Assembly (NCBI RefSeq): GCF_001039355.2
Contig: NW_019775441.1
Coordinates: forward strand, 62,001-126,000
Origin: Lingula anatina
Lineage: Eukaryota > Brachiopoda > Lingulata > Lingulida > Lingulidae
DNA: 64,000 nucleotides
Reading direction: 5' to 3'
The notes beneath the pieces were generated by a model, which made no database searches, was not told the origin of the DNA, and worked only from the letters and a program-made list of their open reading frames with translations. Made by a program: the position numbers and the translations under genes. How positions within the stretch are numbered: position 1 is the stretch's first letter; the number at the start of each line of letters is the position of its first letter. Positions 46,875 through 58,237 of this stretch are shown here, piece after piece.

Positions 46875-47947
46875 GGGGAAGATTCAAGAATATTTGGAGG
46901 GGGGGTCCAGAATGCCAAGCCTCGGATGCGAAGCCACCATCCCCCCCCCCCCTTGGCGTGGGTTCGGGGCCTGCTCAAGCTCCCCGAAAATTTTTTGGTG
47001 TTCTGGAGGGCAAACGGTGATCTTTAGTACGGTTTACAACTATGACTCAACTAATCAAAGTTCTAATTTCTACAGGGGAATATTGGTGTGATATATTTTC
47101 AGGAACTGAAGGGGAGTTAGGACCCCTCTGACCCCCCTCTAAATCCGCCACTGAATTATAATAATAATTTAAATCAACATCTTGAATATTATGTCATTGT
47201 CTCAAAAATTATTTAAAACTATCAATTTTTCATACAATTCAGGATGTGATTTGGTCCATAATTTTTAACGAGATAAATAGTTATTTTCAATTTCGCTATT
47301 ATACATTATAGTTATTTCAATATCCAAAATGATGAAACTATCCTACATGTATTTCATTTGCCCGTCAACTCTTTCATTGCAATAAAATAGAAACTGTTAT
47401 TAAATAATTTGCTACCCTCCATTGCATGTTGTTCCTCTCATATGACAGATTTAAAGCTTAGTTCCACTGAGATCGTGGTAATTTGAAATATTTTTAAAAA
47501 TATTTTTAAAGCTCAAGAAATTCAATATGTCTTAAAACTGAGTACTTTATCTCAGACTATTACAACAGAAACGCAGTGTGACTTGTACAGTTGTCGTGCT
47601 CACCACACATACACACGCGCACACACACGCGCGCGCGCTTCACTGCGTGTTTTCATAATAGGTGAGGCAGCAAACCAAAATAACAGAATCGGGATTAAAA
47701 TTAGGATGTTTTCCATCTTGTGTCTCTCACTTTTGTCAATTGAGTCATGCAAAAAAAAAAAACAAAAAAAAAACAAAAACAAAAAAAAAACATACAAGAT
47801 TTAACAAAACATGAAAATTGAAATTTAGACACTATCGTTATTCAATTCAAGGCAAAACGCTGACAGAAAAAGATAGAAACAGACAAAAATGTTGCTTACC
47901 TGAAAAAATATCCATGACAACCAGATTGGCAAAAATGGAGTCTTCAT
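41569..47947 (-). CDS. Class A GPCR, copy C, stop codon between ectodomain and 7TM part
   Basis: Exon 1 (47947-47900) encodes MKTPFLPIWLSWIFFQ with donor GTAAGC. Exon 2 starts at 42975 after a CGCAG acceptor and runs to 41569. A TAA at 42600-42598, in the same frame, ends the first reading frame after 141 residues: signal peptide, likely cleavage near VHG/QSE, then an ectodomain with TKKGLRG and NRRRRLL (Arg 109-112). Directly after it, in frame, the whole seven-helix receptor is open from ATG 42585 to the stop at 41569 (338 residues) with TNVINLSIW, LSAVDLL, LCVSNC, VIRAFIITHPL (DRY replaced by IRA), LCLPHA and NLPIY. Copies A and B have GAA where C has TAA. Either the locus is damaged or it now encodes a secreted peptide and, from another start, a receptor without signal peptide. 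The intron is about 4.9 kb. Confidence 0.8.
42601..47947 (-). CDS. Predicted 141-residue secreted product of GPCR copy C (ectodomain only)
   Basis: Join of 47947-47900 and 42975-42598 as read up to the TAA. It has signal peptide, Gln at the likely mature N terminus, dibasic KK (residues 65-66) and RRRR (109-112), and no transmembrane helix. If translated it would look like a small prohormone. This is inference from frame and motifs; expression is unproven, and it overlaps the parent GPCR entry. Confidence 0.4.
43449..43500. repeat. Hairpin, 16-bp perfect arms
   Basis: CGTGGTGAAATAAAAA at 43449-43464 and its exact complement at 43485-43500, with a 20-base loop and an AT run directly upstream. 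Confidence 0.85.
44538..44580. repeat. Palindrome of TAA/TTA units
   Basis: ATGAGTTATTATAATAATAA at 44538-44557 is exactly complementary to 44561-44580. Probably a slippage-expanded inverted trinucleotide repeat. Confidence 0.85.
45526..46608 (+). mobile_element. Tc1/mariner-type element, internally deleted
   Basis: The element 45528-46606 begins CAGTGCCGCCGGAAATTC and ends in the matching inverse, GAATTTCAGGCGGCACTG. TA precedes it (45526-45527) and follows it (46607-46608). The homologous site in GPCR copy A (22787-22788) has one TA and no insert. Inside is only the C-terminal part of a DDE transposase. Confidence 0.9.
45857..46113 (+). pseudogene. Tc1/mariner transposase C-terminal fragment
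   Basis: Open frame reading FIEQHGINWFRTPPESPDLN, then PIEYLWAEIKHHLRTRVKPT, then TREQLVEGIREAWENI and a C-terminal SGY stop. PPESPDLNPIE..W is the signature around the last catalytic acidic residue of Tc1/mariner nucleases. The N-terminal DNA-binding part and first two catalytic Asp regions are missing, so it cannot be active. Confidence 0.85.
46833..46874. repeat. (AAT)n microsatellite
   Basis: Trinucleotide run at the left border of the interspersed repeat at 46875. Confidence 0.9.
46875..47153. repeat. Interspersed repeat ending AAATCCGCCACTG, copy 1
   Basis: About 280 bp absent from the homologous place in copies A and B. It matches 63246-63465 along its length: a GGGGC / CCCCGAAAA centre, a CGGTTTA.AACTAT.A block and the end CTGACCCC...CTAAATCC.CCACTG. 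Non-coding; class unknown. Confidence 0.75.
47604..47640. repeat. Alternating CA/CG purine-pyrimidine tract
   Basis: ACACACGCGCACACACACGC-type tract, prone to Z-form. Orthologous, shorter tracts lie at about 23477-23500 and 30455-30476. Confidence 0.8.
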
Positions 47948-48659
47948 GACTCTATTCGATATATATATTCTCAGTGATTCAGGTGTATTGGTGGTGGTTT
48001 TCACAGTTTCACGTGTAGTTCTTAGTGGCTGGTGACAATTGTGCCGACGGTTAGTGCTGAACCTCTGCCTTGACGTTATCTGTGAAGAATGACTCGAGGT
48101 GTGAGGAGCCAATTCTCTGTCTTTACTGAACTACAAAGTATAGTTGAAGTCCATCGAAGAAAAAAAAAACAAATAAAGATGTACATAAACCGTGGAGCGT
48201 GTCACACGCGAATCTACGCGATCGAAGTGTGTTAACCAAAACTAATTAAAACTGCAGGATTTCGGATGTTGTTTCATCTATTAAATTCGTTTGCATGACG
48301 GCGTGCAGCCTGAAACCGTAGGATTGTATTCTCCTCGCAGTTATTTGTCGACTTAAGCATGTGGCTGGCTGTCTACGTATCTACTTCTCGCTACGAAGCA
48401 GTCGATTACAAAATATTTCTATGCACATGTATCTTGGACAAAGTGAGGCTGTTTTGTGTTACTCAACACCAGAGGCCAGTTGATCGCTGACGTCAATAAT
48501 TCGCAAATAATATCCCTGGATTGCTTTAATGAAATGTGCAGAGATCTTTTTTATTTACAAGCAGAATACAATCGCCACGCGAAGGTACATGTGAGCAGGC
48601 GCAAACATCCCTGTGTGCGTCTTTGCTCATTAAATGTTCAAGTTTTAGAGGTTTCAGGA

Positions 48660-51643
48660 TGCTTGATCCGCCCCTGCACTTGGATTCGATGTCTTATTTC
48701 ATTTTTAATTAAATACTTTGGTTCAGGCAAATAGAACGACCTTTGCCATGAATTGCCTTCACCGGCGTTTTATGACCTGGCGCTGTGTTATGTATAATAC
48801 AAACATTGCAAGCTACATGGACTTAGAGAAAACACCAGAGGAGACGCTGCATGTAGGTACATGTACATGTACACTGTACGCTTCAGGAAACTTCTTTTTA
48901 AAGGGTTTTATCGTCTTGAAGGTCTGAATTGGAAATTGTGAAAAGCTTTGCAGACTATAATTATGACTGTGGGGATATTCAAATGGCCTTTAATTTAAAA
49001 CAATCCATAATCAAGCCTACAGTGATGGGTTGAGCAATGATACGTGAGAAAAAGATTGCTTTTTTCTTTTTCGATGAAATTTCCGTTTTGCCAAAAGTTG
49101 AACCTGGGCCATAATAGCAAATATTTTATTATTTTCGAAAACAGCAATTTTATGTACATGTTTCTCGAAGAAGCGTAAAAAAAAAAGAGTAGAAAGCACC
49201 TGATTCCGCCATCATATTGTACCTGTAACCTATTCCAGCGCCTATAGAATGACGCTACGTAAATGACAAGTAGGACACAAGAAATAGTAATTCAACGAAT
49301 ATTTAAACCTACTCATCAATACCTGTTTTCATGTATTTATACTTACCACGTAGACAAATAAACGAATATATATAAAAAGTCTCAAAACAATCCAAACTAA
49401 CATATAAGTATTTTCTACTATCTATCCGCGTATTAATAATACGGCAGCATTCTCCACAACCTTCGACTCATACGGAATATACCTAACGGGTAGATAAGCG
49501 GATGAATGTCAGTGCTAGGAATCGATATGGTGGCGGTAAATAATTTCAGGGTTTGTTGGTTAATTTTGGGTTATGTGGTTATTATGGGCGTTAGTGCTTA
49601 AAGTTCTGCGGGTAGTGTTAGTAAACGCCTGGTCCGTTTATAAGGGCTTAAATTGTCAGAAAGTTTCATCTTGTCAAAGTACTTGGTGCAATAGGAAACA
49701 GGGTTTTCTGTTGGTGACTGAAAACTATATTGTGTTTCCATGGTAGTTTGACATTTCTTTAAAATATTTGGACCACGTAGTTTATTTAATATTTATTTTA
49801 CTGTCAGTAGGGTGTGTTTTACCCCCTTTTATAATATTCAGTGTCAAGCAAACTAAAGTCGCTCGAAAAAATTATCTGCCCTATACAGAAGATTATCATA
49901 TTAGGCCACACTTTTTTATTTTTATGGATGACATCCTCTGGGTACCCCAAAATCGGTGTAGGAGGGAAAAAAAGTCCAAAAAAAATACAGCTTAAGTAAA
50001 GGAATGCTGTCAGTACACAGCTGGAAACACAAATTTTACCACAGAAACGCGTATCAAACTAACAATATGTCTTTATCCATGCTCTCAAAATAGTAAAGCA
50101 TTGTGAATACTTCGTAGAAATGTAAAAAAAAAGTCATGAATAGATATACTTCTTATTACAAAATCTATCAAGGTTATTTCATGCATTTTGTTGGTATAGC
50201 AATCAATAAAACAAATATCAAACAAACAGTGTGTCTTTATTTGTATTCTCAGAATATTAAAGCATTTTGAACACTTCACAGAAATGTTTAAAAAATGATG
50301 CAAAGATATGCTTAATACTACCAAATCTATTAAAGGTCATTTCGGACGATGCCATTTTGTCTACTTCGACTCACACGGCCAAACTGTCAGGTGGCCTGAC
50401 CGACCTTCAGCCCACCAATTACCTCGACGCCCTTGTCGACCCTTTTTTCGCTACAGAAAACCTGGTAGCCTATGTGCTGCTTTGTACAGAATGTCACTGA
50501 AATTTTTCGGGCGATAATCGCTGGCGGCCGCCAGCCTTTCGCACAATTGTAAAAAGGTGATATGATATCTCCATGCCCAATATCAATGGCATACCAATCC
50601 AAAACGACGGCACCCGTTCTCTTTATGACTTTAATTGTCGTGTAATTTGAAAGTAATCCTAGAGATGAATTTGACGGCAAAGCGGCCACATTTCCACGTG
50701 GCGATAATACGCATGCGCAGAAAGCTCATTTCCTGGCAAATTCAATCGACGTTTGCAACAACCGACTTCGTTGGGGGCTGGGGGGGGGGGATTTTTTTTT
50801 TCAGAGAACGGGCGAAAATCGGTGCGCGCGCAGGATGTCATTCATAAAAATAAAAAAGTGTGGCCTTATCATAGATATTTATAACGGTATAGCTGTAAGA
50901 GATTAATTAAAGAACAAAACCAGTGATGATTGAATTTTCAAAGTGAGTTAAACGTTTCCACAGCTGGCCCTTTTGCATTTATGAAATTAACGTATGTTCC
51001 TTTATAGCGTTAGACGGTTAGACGATAAATTATTATTTATTATTCATGGTTCGAGGAGCGAGATACTTTGATGCAAACGTCCTTATGTAGGACCCTACAA
51101 TAATCAAACATACATGTAGTTTGTAATCTGTGCACTAAATATTTTAGGAGCATGCATGTAACCTCATTTGCACCTCTAAATTGGGTTTGGGTGGCAAATG
51201 GTTACGAAAATACGTTGTTGTGGCTATCAGAAGATTGTCTTTAGATTTGATTCAAGACACAGGTGTATTAGCGTGTATAACATTTCAAGCAATTACTTGG
51301 TCCCTGGTATCAGAGAAAATGAGAAACGAAACATGAGCGTACTTGTATATTACAGACATGGGGTTTCTTTGTCTGACGCTCCTTTTTTATAATCGTCCAA
51401 GTAATTGTTGTGTCAAGACTTTACAACAATACAGTCTCACTAAAATGAGTTTTACGCCTGTTCTTCAACAGTTAAGATATCCACTATAAATACATTGCAT
51501 CATAGAAATATGATAAATTCTATTTTACCCCCAAAACGGCGGTTAACGCATTTGTTCTGGAGTTTGTGTTTGGCATGACCTCCATAGATGGTTACACTCT
51601 GTAATTATCCCTTAAGAGAATATTACAAAAATCCAAATTTTTT

Positions 51644-51682
<39 letters not shown>

Positions 51683-53263
51683 ACTAACTTTGAATGTGGG
51701 ATTGGATTCATTTACCATTGAGAAATATGGGGAAATTGTCCTTTACCCCAGGAAAATTCATTTTTTGGCCAAAATGAACGGTCGTCATCCCTTTAAGCAC
51801 CCAATGTTTAATCATCCCTATAATGCAACCAATATACTGCAATTTCATGATGCAGTACATGCTGCCAAAGAAATTAGAAAATAATCTGTCAGGATCTCAG
51901 CGCCGAAGTTCATGTTTCACTTTCTAGACTTATAAAGTCAATTGTTTATATTGTTTATCTCGATATGAGTGACATTATCGTTCTTGAATTACCGGAACAA
52001 CAGTTATTTATGAAAATACTAATCAATAGTGTCTTTTTAATGTTATGAAATATATGTATTTATGTTATACAGAAGAATAAAAATATCAATATTTGATCAG
52101 GGATGTGTCTTCGGGTCATTCGACAAATATGGCAAGTTTTTATTGGTTATTTTTTAAATTACTGTAGATATTTTTTTCCATATTGGAGGGAATAAAAACA
52201 TAAAATAAAGGCAATACTGGTACACCTCAGAATTGTGCAAATATTACACAAAATGTGGGTAACTGATGTGACATTTTTGTGGGATAACCCCTGCTAGAAA
52301 TATCTTGTAATTCTGAATTACTTTTCTTCTGTGGAATGTGAGTCTCTGTCCATTGAAAAAAGAGCATGCATTTTTATAGTCGTGTACGATCTTATAGGAT
52401 TAAGAGGACAGCAACACCCATTCTGAGTACTGTGTATAATACATGGATACATTAATTGACAAAATTTACAGGTATACAGAATAACGTTGGCCTTCAGCGT
52501 AAGGGTACCTGTGGCAGTTTTGTTTATTATCAGTATTTATTCCCCGTGCTACAGGACACAATTAAACCCGTTAACATTTTGTGATCCTGGCTTATGAATA
52601 ATCGCCAACGAATATTTTGTTACGTACCGTAGCGGTGTGGACTACCCCTCGTTCCCTTTATCAAACTATTGCAAACATTTTATTTAGTCAACTTGACACT
52701 GTAGAATCTTATTTTTGACTGATTGATCTAGAGATTCATTATCAGTTCAGAGATGAATAAATTTAGGATTTTTTAAAATCATTGAAAAATGTAAAATTCA
52801 TGCCTTGCTAGTATGGGGGCGAAGTAAGGAAGGTTTAGTCTATTTTAGTTTTAAAAATAACTGCCCTTTTGGATAATAATTACACTTTACTACTAACAAA
52901 AATTAGACCGCGCTAAAAGGGTTAATGAAATGCACATTTTTTTAGTGACGCATTTTGTTCTCCACCTCAACTACATGTACATTTTTCACAATGCCTGGTA
53001 ACAAAGATTGTGCAAATTTCTTTTCTTATTGACTGTGTCCTGCCTCTTGCTGGATAACACTAAAGTGAAGATTTTGTGAATGGTTAAAATATTACAAAAA
53101 CACCAAGCAACCAAAACTAACGATTTGCGCCAAAAAAGGTAACGAAGGTTTTATAACTTGAAAAAAAATCCGGCGACATCATGAAAGCAGCCCCAAGCCA
53201 TTCATTGAGTTATTTGGAATAAATAAAGATTTTCAGTAACGTGAGACACCATATTGGCTTCTT
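48660..53263. other. Intergenic region without recognised genes
   Basis: About 4.6 kb of AT-rich DNA between GPCR copy C and propeller copy 2. Exceptions are a GC/CpG-richer patch (50340-50850) and an A run of about 30 at 51649-51679. Short ORFs show no domain I recognise. Confidence 0.5.
50340..50850. promoter_or_regulatory. CpG-richer patch, possible promoter or degraded exon
   Basis: Base composition departs from the surroundings, with many CG dinucleotides and GGCGGCCGCC near 50523. A 100-residue minus-strand frame (50689-50387) covers the patch but starts at a GTG and matches nothing I know. It could be a promoter of an unseen gene, or an old exon. Confidence 0.3.
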
Positions 53264-53706
53264 GACAAGTTGCAAATTTTCCACTTAATAACACCGAAGT
53301 AGATCGATTGGAGAATGTGAGATGGTTCTGCGAGCGACAGTCACGAAGGCTTTAAATTAAGTCCGTTTATGCTGTTTTTGTGAGAACAGATAAAGCTAGT
53401 AAATATCATTTTATTTTGTAAGTTGCTAGACTCATGTTTGTTAAGTTCCACTTCGATAAACAATTCTTCCGCTCACTTACTTATAATAAAATAAAAATAT
53501 GTTTAATGGGCCTATATACTGAGAATGAGTGTAAGTCACACACTACTGTTCACGGTGAACAGAAACAAACAATCATCAATATGCGATTCCATTGTCATAC
53601 AAGGTACAGAGCTGTTCTTTAGTTTTTGTCTTAAAAAAGCTACCAACAAGGCTTGTCAGAGTGATCACCAGTTTTCATGCTTTGACATATCGTCCATTAT
53701 AACTTA

Positions 53707-55059
53707 TCATCGTTCCGTTCCGTAGGGGTTACAGCTCAACAAGTACCTCCTAGCAGCGCGAGGGACTGGGTGACTGTGTTTATTCCCTGAAGCCATCACC
53801 GCCTGAATGATTTTCTCAACACCTTTAATCTCAACTATCACACTGTCTCTGTCATTGTGATGTAGACCCACGTGCATCGTGTCCGGGTCCGACACAATCA
53901 AAGACACGGGGTAAATGAAGGGGTCGACAATGCTCCTCAGCACGGGCTGCGATCTGTAGAGGAAGGAATCATGAAGTTTGATATCTTGACTGAGATACGA
54001 TATATCAAATGTGTTGACGTTAAAGACCATGATATGGTTGGTGTATCGGACAGCGCCAATCTTTTCAGACTTTCCTTTCCATTGTTCATGAACAAGGCTG
54101 ACATAATACGGCCAGTGGTAGGGAACAAACTGCGTTGAGCCGCGAATCCATGGCAGGGGTTCATTGCCTGAATGCTGCACCGTATTTCGGGAATTTTTTG
54201 TTTCGACAAATTTGCAATTGCCAGATGGTTCACATTCTACGAGAACAGTTGGATCAATAGAATATAAAAACATCATTTTTTCTTTAATAACGATCGGCGA
54301 CCAGTTTTTCTCCCTGCACTTCAGTCTTTGATTAGGTACTTTTAAACGGCTTATTTCAGCTGTGTGAAGATTAAACAAATACATTGAAACTTTGCTTATC
54401 TTACCGGAGCATGTAAAATTGTTCGGTAAAAATTTGTTAAAAATTGCGTACGGAGTACCGCGGTAGCTGAACACCCTTGGATCCTGCGGCCCTCCAGTGT
54501 TCTTGATGACGGGTGCAGGAATCCCCAATATTTGTTTCCTGGATATCGGATTAAAGTTAGAGTCCAAACGCTGGTGAACTAAATAATTTGGCTGCTGCAT
54601 GCCACTTGTGTTGGTAAGGTAATTCTTCTTAACTAGCAACCAAAGGCGGTAAACCAAATCAATGGTGCCGTCCCACCGGGGGGTCATGCCCGGAGAGAGA
54701 ATGAAATGGTAGCGTACTAGCTCCATGTCCACGTAGCGTTCAAATCCTTCCATCTTGAACTCGTGGACGACCGAAGTCGTGATGACATGCCTGACATCCT
54801 CTGTTTTGGTTCCATTCCCAAAAATCCTTCCGCGGAGGGAATAGGTTAGCTCGTAGCTGCTGTTAGTGTTTCTTTTTACTCTGTGCAACAGAGGCAGAGT
54901 ACTCCTCGCTTTGGATTTTTGCCTAACGCTGTGCAAATTTGCCACGTCACTCAGGTGGAGAAAGAAGAGAGACACTGACGTTAAGAGAAGAATTAAAAAA
55001 ACATGGCGCGCGCGTAAGGGAAAAAATGAAGCCATGCGGGTCGGAATATGATACATCAT
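53707..55059 (-). CDS. Type II membrane protein, five-bladed-propeller glycosidase-like (copy 2)
   Basis: Intronless, 450 residues, nearly identical to 26418-27773, with about seven residue differences (for example V for L in GFERYVDME, SG for NS, M for I in KEKMMF, D for E in NTFDIS, V for A in HPVPRAA). The terminal CGA codon of copy 1 is TGA here. Signal anchor and motifs GGPQDPR, REKNWSP, RGSTQFVPY and HHNDRDSV are unchanged. Flanks are also near-identical from about 53264 to 55254, then this copy continues into sequence lost at the N in copy 1. The frame and all motifs are intact, so it is probably functional and allelic to copy 1. Substrate unknown. Confidence 0.82.
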   Translation of the reverse strand: MMYHIPTRMASFFPLRARHVFLILLLTSVSLFFLHLSDVANLHSVRQKSKARSTLPLLHRVKRNTNSSYELTYSLRGRIFGNGTKTEDVRHVITTSVVHEFKMEGFERYVDMELVRYHFILSPGMTPRWDGTIDLVYRLWLLVKKNYLTNTSGMQQPNYLVHQRLDSNFNPISRKQILGIPAPVIKNTGGPQDPRVFSYRGTPYAIFNKFLPNNFTCSGKISKVSMYLFNLHTAEISRLKVPNQRLKCREKNWSPIVIKEKMMFLYSIDPTVLVECEPSGNCKFVETKNSRNTVQHSGNEPLPWIRGSTQFVPYHWPYYVSLVHEQWKGKSEKIGAVRYTNHIMVFNVNTFDISYLSQDIKLHDSFLYRSQPVLRSIVDPFIYPVSLIVSDPDTMHVGLHHNDRDSVIVEIKGVEKIIQAVMASGNKHSHPVPRAARRYLLSCNPYGTER

Positions 55060-57637
55060 GTCGAGTAAGAGTCTTCACTATGATGTGAGTTTGGAAAGTT
55101 TGCTTTTAATTTAGGAATGTTTTATAAAATAATCTTCCAAATCTTCAGTTCTATACTGTTGGTAAGTGCTGCAAGACAGTGTTTTCAGAAGGCACTGTTT
55201 CGTAGTTCAGTTCGTCTTGTATCTGAAAATTTGAAACAAAACAGTTTAAGTATCTGTAACCTTATCAAAAACGATAATAAAGAGGCAACCCTTTAATTCT
55301 GAAGTAGCACATTATGTTAAACAAATAGTGCGTACACTTTCAGTACTGTGACTCCATGATTATGATGTCTTATTGCTATTTTCGATAATAAATGGGACAT
55401 GCTACTTTAGAGAAACGCCATAGAAAACGGAATTTGCCCTTTCAGATTGTATTCAAACGCGTTCTTCAGATTAGTTTATTTTGGTAAATCCCTTGACACA
55501 ATACCAGCAGTCACCTTATAATCCACCATTTGGAACATGTGGAATATCGATGCTGTAGACGTCCAGAAGTTACATTCGGACTTTTTTTCAAATAACGCGC
55601 ACTATTATTACAATGGGTGGTATGAAATTTTTTCAAAAATTTCGTGTTCATTACCATTTTTTGTTAAATGATTAAGATCCACATATACAATATATATGTG
55701 GCCACAGGATTACGTGTAGGTCGCTTAGAAGATGATATTCTCATGTCTAACGTTTTTTCGATCTCTCATTAACAATGAATTTAATACAAAGGCTTCAGTA
55801 ACACTCACCTATGAACTGGCACTATCACTGGTGACAGACAACACCCAGTTCTGGAAAAAAGTCGCGATCCACAAGGACGTCAAACTTGAAAGACGTTAGA
55901 GTTATCTGCAAAACGCTTTGGCACAAGTGAAGTGTGTGTTAGTGGCAATAGTGTGTTAGTGAAATATTAGGAAAACCTATGGTGACAGAGAACGCCTACT
56001 TGTATGTTATTGTATACAGGTGGATGGGAATGGTGGATAAACACCAACATGGCCTATGTAAAGTTTTAAGCGCTTAATAAAGCTGAGAAATCTACACGAA
56101 TGTATACAGCTGCTCTATCTCATTAAACCAGCCTGTGTTTTGCTTTCCACGGTTTAATCAGCCGAACATTATTGGTTCACTTACAGACATGCACGTGAAC
56201 TATTATGGCTGTGCAAAGTCAGTCGAGTGCCACATAACGGTGCACAGGTGGGCAATTGTTAATGCTCCGACGTTTACCAAGCAAGGTCCTTTTAAAAAGT
56301 CCATATTACATTTTCATTGGATTCTAATTATGATAATTTCATAAATTTTATATTTATTTTTTAAAAATCAGTATTCAGCTCTGGAGTCACAAAAAGTTAT
56401 CATAAAAAGTACTATCATTGCCCAAGTTTAACGCCTTATAAACACATTTTGCACACACACACACACACACACACACCATTTTGTTAATTATAAGACAGGT
56501 GTTGTAGCAGAGAGGCGGGGGAACCTGCTGATACAGCTGATGTTCCTTTTCGGCTGACATTGCCAATGGCGATGACACACCTGTCCGCTTGTTACAGCTG
56601 ATCAAATGTTGTCCCACGCGGAGGAGGCAGCAACAGGTTTAATAGAAATGACCACACTGCAGTGGAACTTGCATCTATTAGTCAATTTATCAATTAGTAA
56701 ACCAATCAATCAACCAATCAATTATATCAACAGCAGTCATTATGCAGTAGCACTAGTAGTAGTAGTACAGTAGTAGTAGAAGTAAAGTGTAGTAGTAGTA
56801 GTAGCAATAGCAGTAGCAGTAGCAGTAGCAGTTGCACTAGCAGTAGTAGTTGCACTAGTAGAAAACATTACTCCTATCGAAAACACACACTGCTATCGAA
56901 AACATTACTCCACCCTATTTCTATGAATTCTTTAAAAAACTGAATAACTTTTAGTGTTTTAAATAACTCTTAATGTACTTTTAAATATCTTTGGTGTGCC
57001 AAATATTTTATTTAATCTTAACGATTGTTATTTATGATTTCATCTTGTTTTATTTGTTTTATTTCACAATTAAAACATTTTTCGTTGTATACAATCCAAC
57101 AATTTTAGTTGCAAACAGTCATTATTATTATTATTAAAATGCACCCAGTGAAGTTCCTGTCGTACAGATAATGATGTTCGTCGGTGTGTATAAGCTTTTC
57201 CTATAAACGAATACCATACTAGCCTCTAGCTCTCCGAAACATAAAATCTTTTTCTTGTTCTACTAATCTTTTACAGGTTTATTTAGTTCATCTGTGCGAT
57301 TTCTGTATTTTGTACTCAAGACCCAATCCACGTCAAATGTACAATTTATTTCAATGCATATCCCACAGCCTGCAAAGAATAGTTCACTAAGTTGTTCTGT
57401 TTGTTATATCAACATATTCATAAATGAATAACAATACATCAGTTTTTTCAAGTCTTTTTAATGACAGTTGATACCAGAAAAAAACTCTCCGCTGAAGAAA
57501 ACGACGATTACTTGTCTCGAGTTCTCCATTAGATTTATATTTTAAAAAACAAAACAATGAGACCTTTATGTATCAAAGACGTTATTTGCCTACAAATTTC
57601 ATCACTTTTCTTCGAATCTCACTGTGAACAAATTTAT
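55060..57637. other. Intergenic region between propeller copies 2 and 3
   Basis: The first 195 bp are the 5' flank shared with copy 1. The rest is AT-rich with a CA run (56453-56476) and a long AGT/AGC tract (56751-56860). No gene recognised. Confidence 0.5.
56751..56860. repeat. (AGT/AGC)n imperfect tract
   Basis: Trinucleotide tract similar in composition to those at 6840-6890 and 15325-15400. Confidence 0.85.
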
Positions 57638-57863
57638 GGGTGCTTTCCCAGAGATTTAGATCGATCTAAAGATTAAGATTTAGATCACCCTAACTCCCTG
57701 GGGGTTCACGCTAAATTGCAGTCAGCCGAGCGGGCACCATAGTTAATTACCCCCTTACAGCTTTGAGTAGGCGGGACAGACGCTTAAGCCGACCAAGCTG
57801 ACAGTAATCTTGTGAGACTCCCCACAGGGATAGATCGATCTAAAAATCTATGGAAATGGGGTG
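57638..57863. mobile_element. MITE, CACCCC-ended family, copy 3
   Basis: Runs from GGGTGCTTTCCCAGAGATTT to ATCTATGGAAATGGGGTG. TAGATCGATCTA lies near each end, forming imperfect TIRs. It is the reverse-orientation relative of 15131-15311. Confidence 0.8.
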
Positions 57864-58237
57864 TAAGACTCAACAACCCGTTTTAGAGTTCTAAGTTTCT
57901 AGTTTTTAGACATTTTCGTAATGTCATAGGGACTGACGCTTTTGCCATAATGAGAAATTTGGGGACGTTTCTTTTTCTGCAACAAAAAAATGTAATATAT
58001 AGTACATGCCTTCAAACACCTAAATCAGTTAGCAACGTAAAATATGTGAGATTAACTGAGGGTTCATTTAACATGATTGTCACTAGTTTATGCATAAACA
58101 GAGCAACTATCCTGGGAAAATGAACTTTAAATTTTAAACCCAAGCACAAGGGAACAAGTAACTACAATCAAACATAAAAAAAACTGACAGAAACTACAGG
58201 CATATAACATTTGCTACCAGATATACCGGTACATAGT

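Larger units (their letters stand above)
39262..48659. repeat. Segmental duplication unit (copy C) paralogous to about 17866-24484
   Basis: Same order of flank, GPCR exon 2, intron, signal exon and upstream flank as copy A, enlarged by insertions in the intron. Confidence 0.8.

Noticed and set aside
51588-51884. Frame with a Lys run and a 65-residue tail
   Set aside because: The Lys run is a genomic A tract. The tail matches no domain I know and has no splice or codon support.
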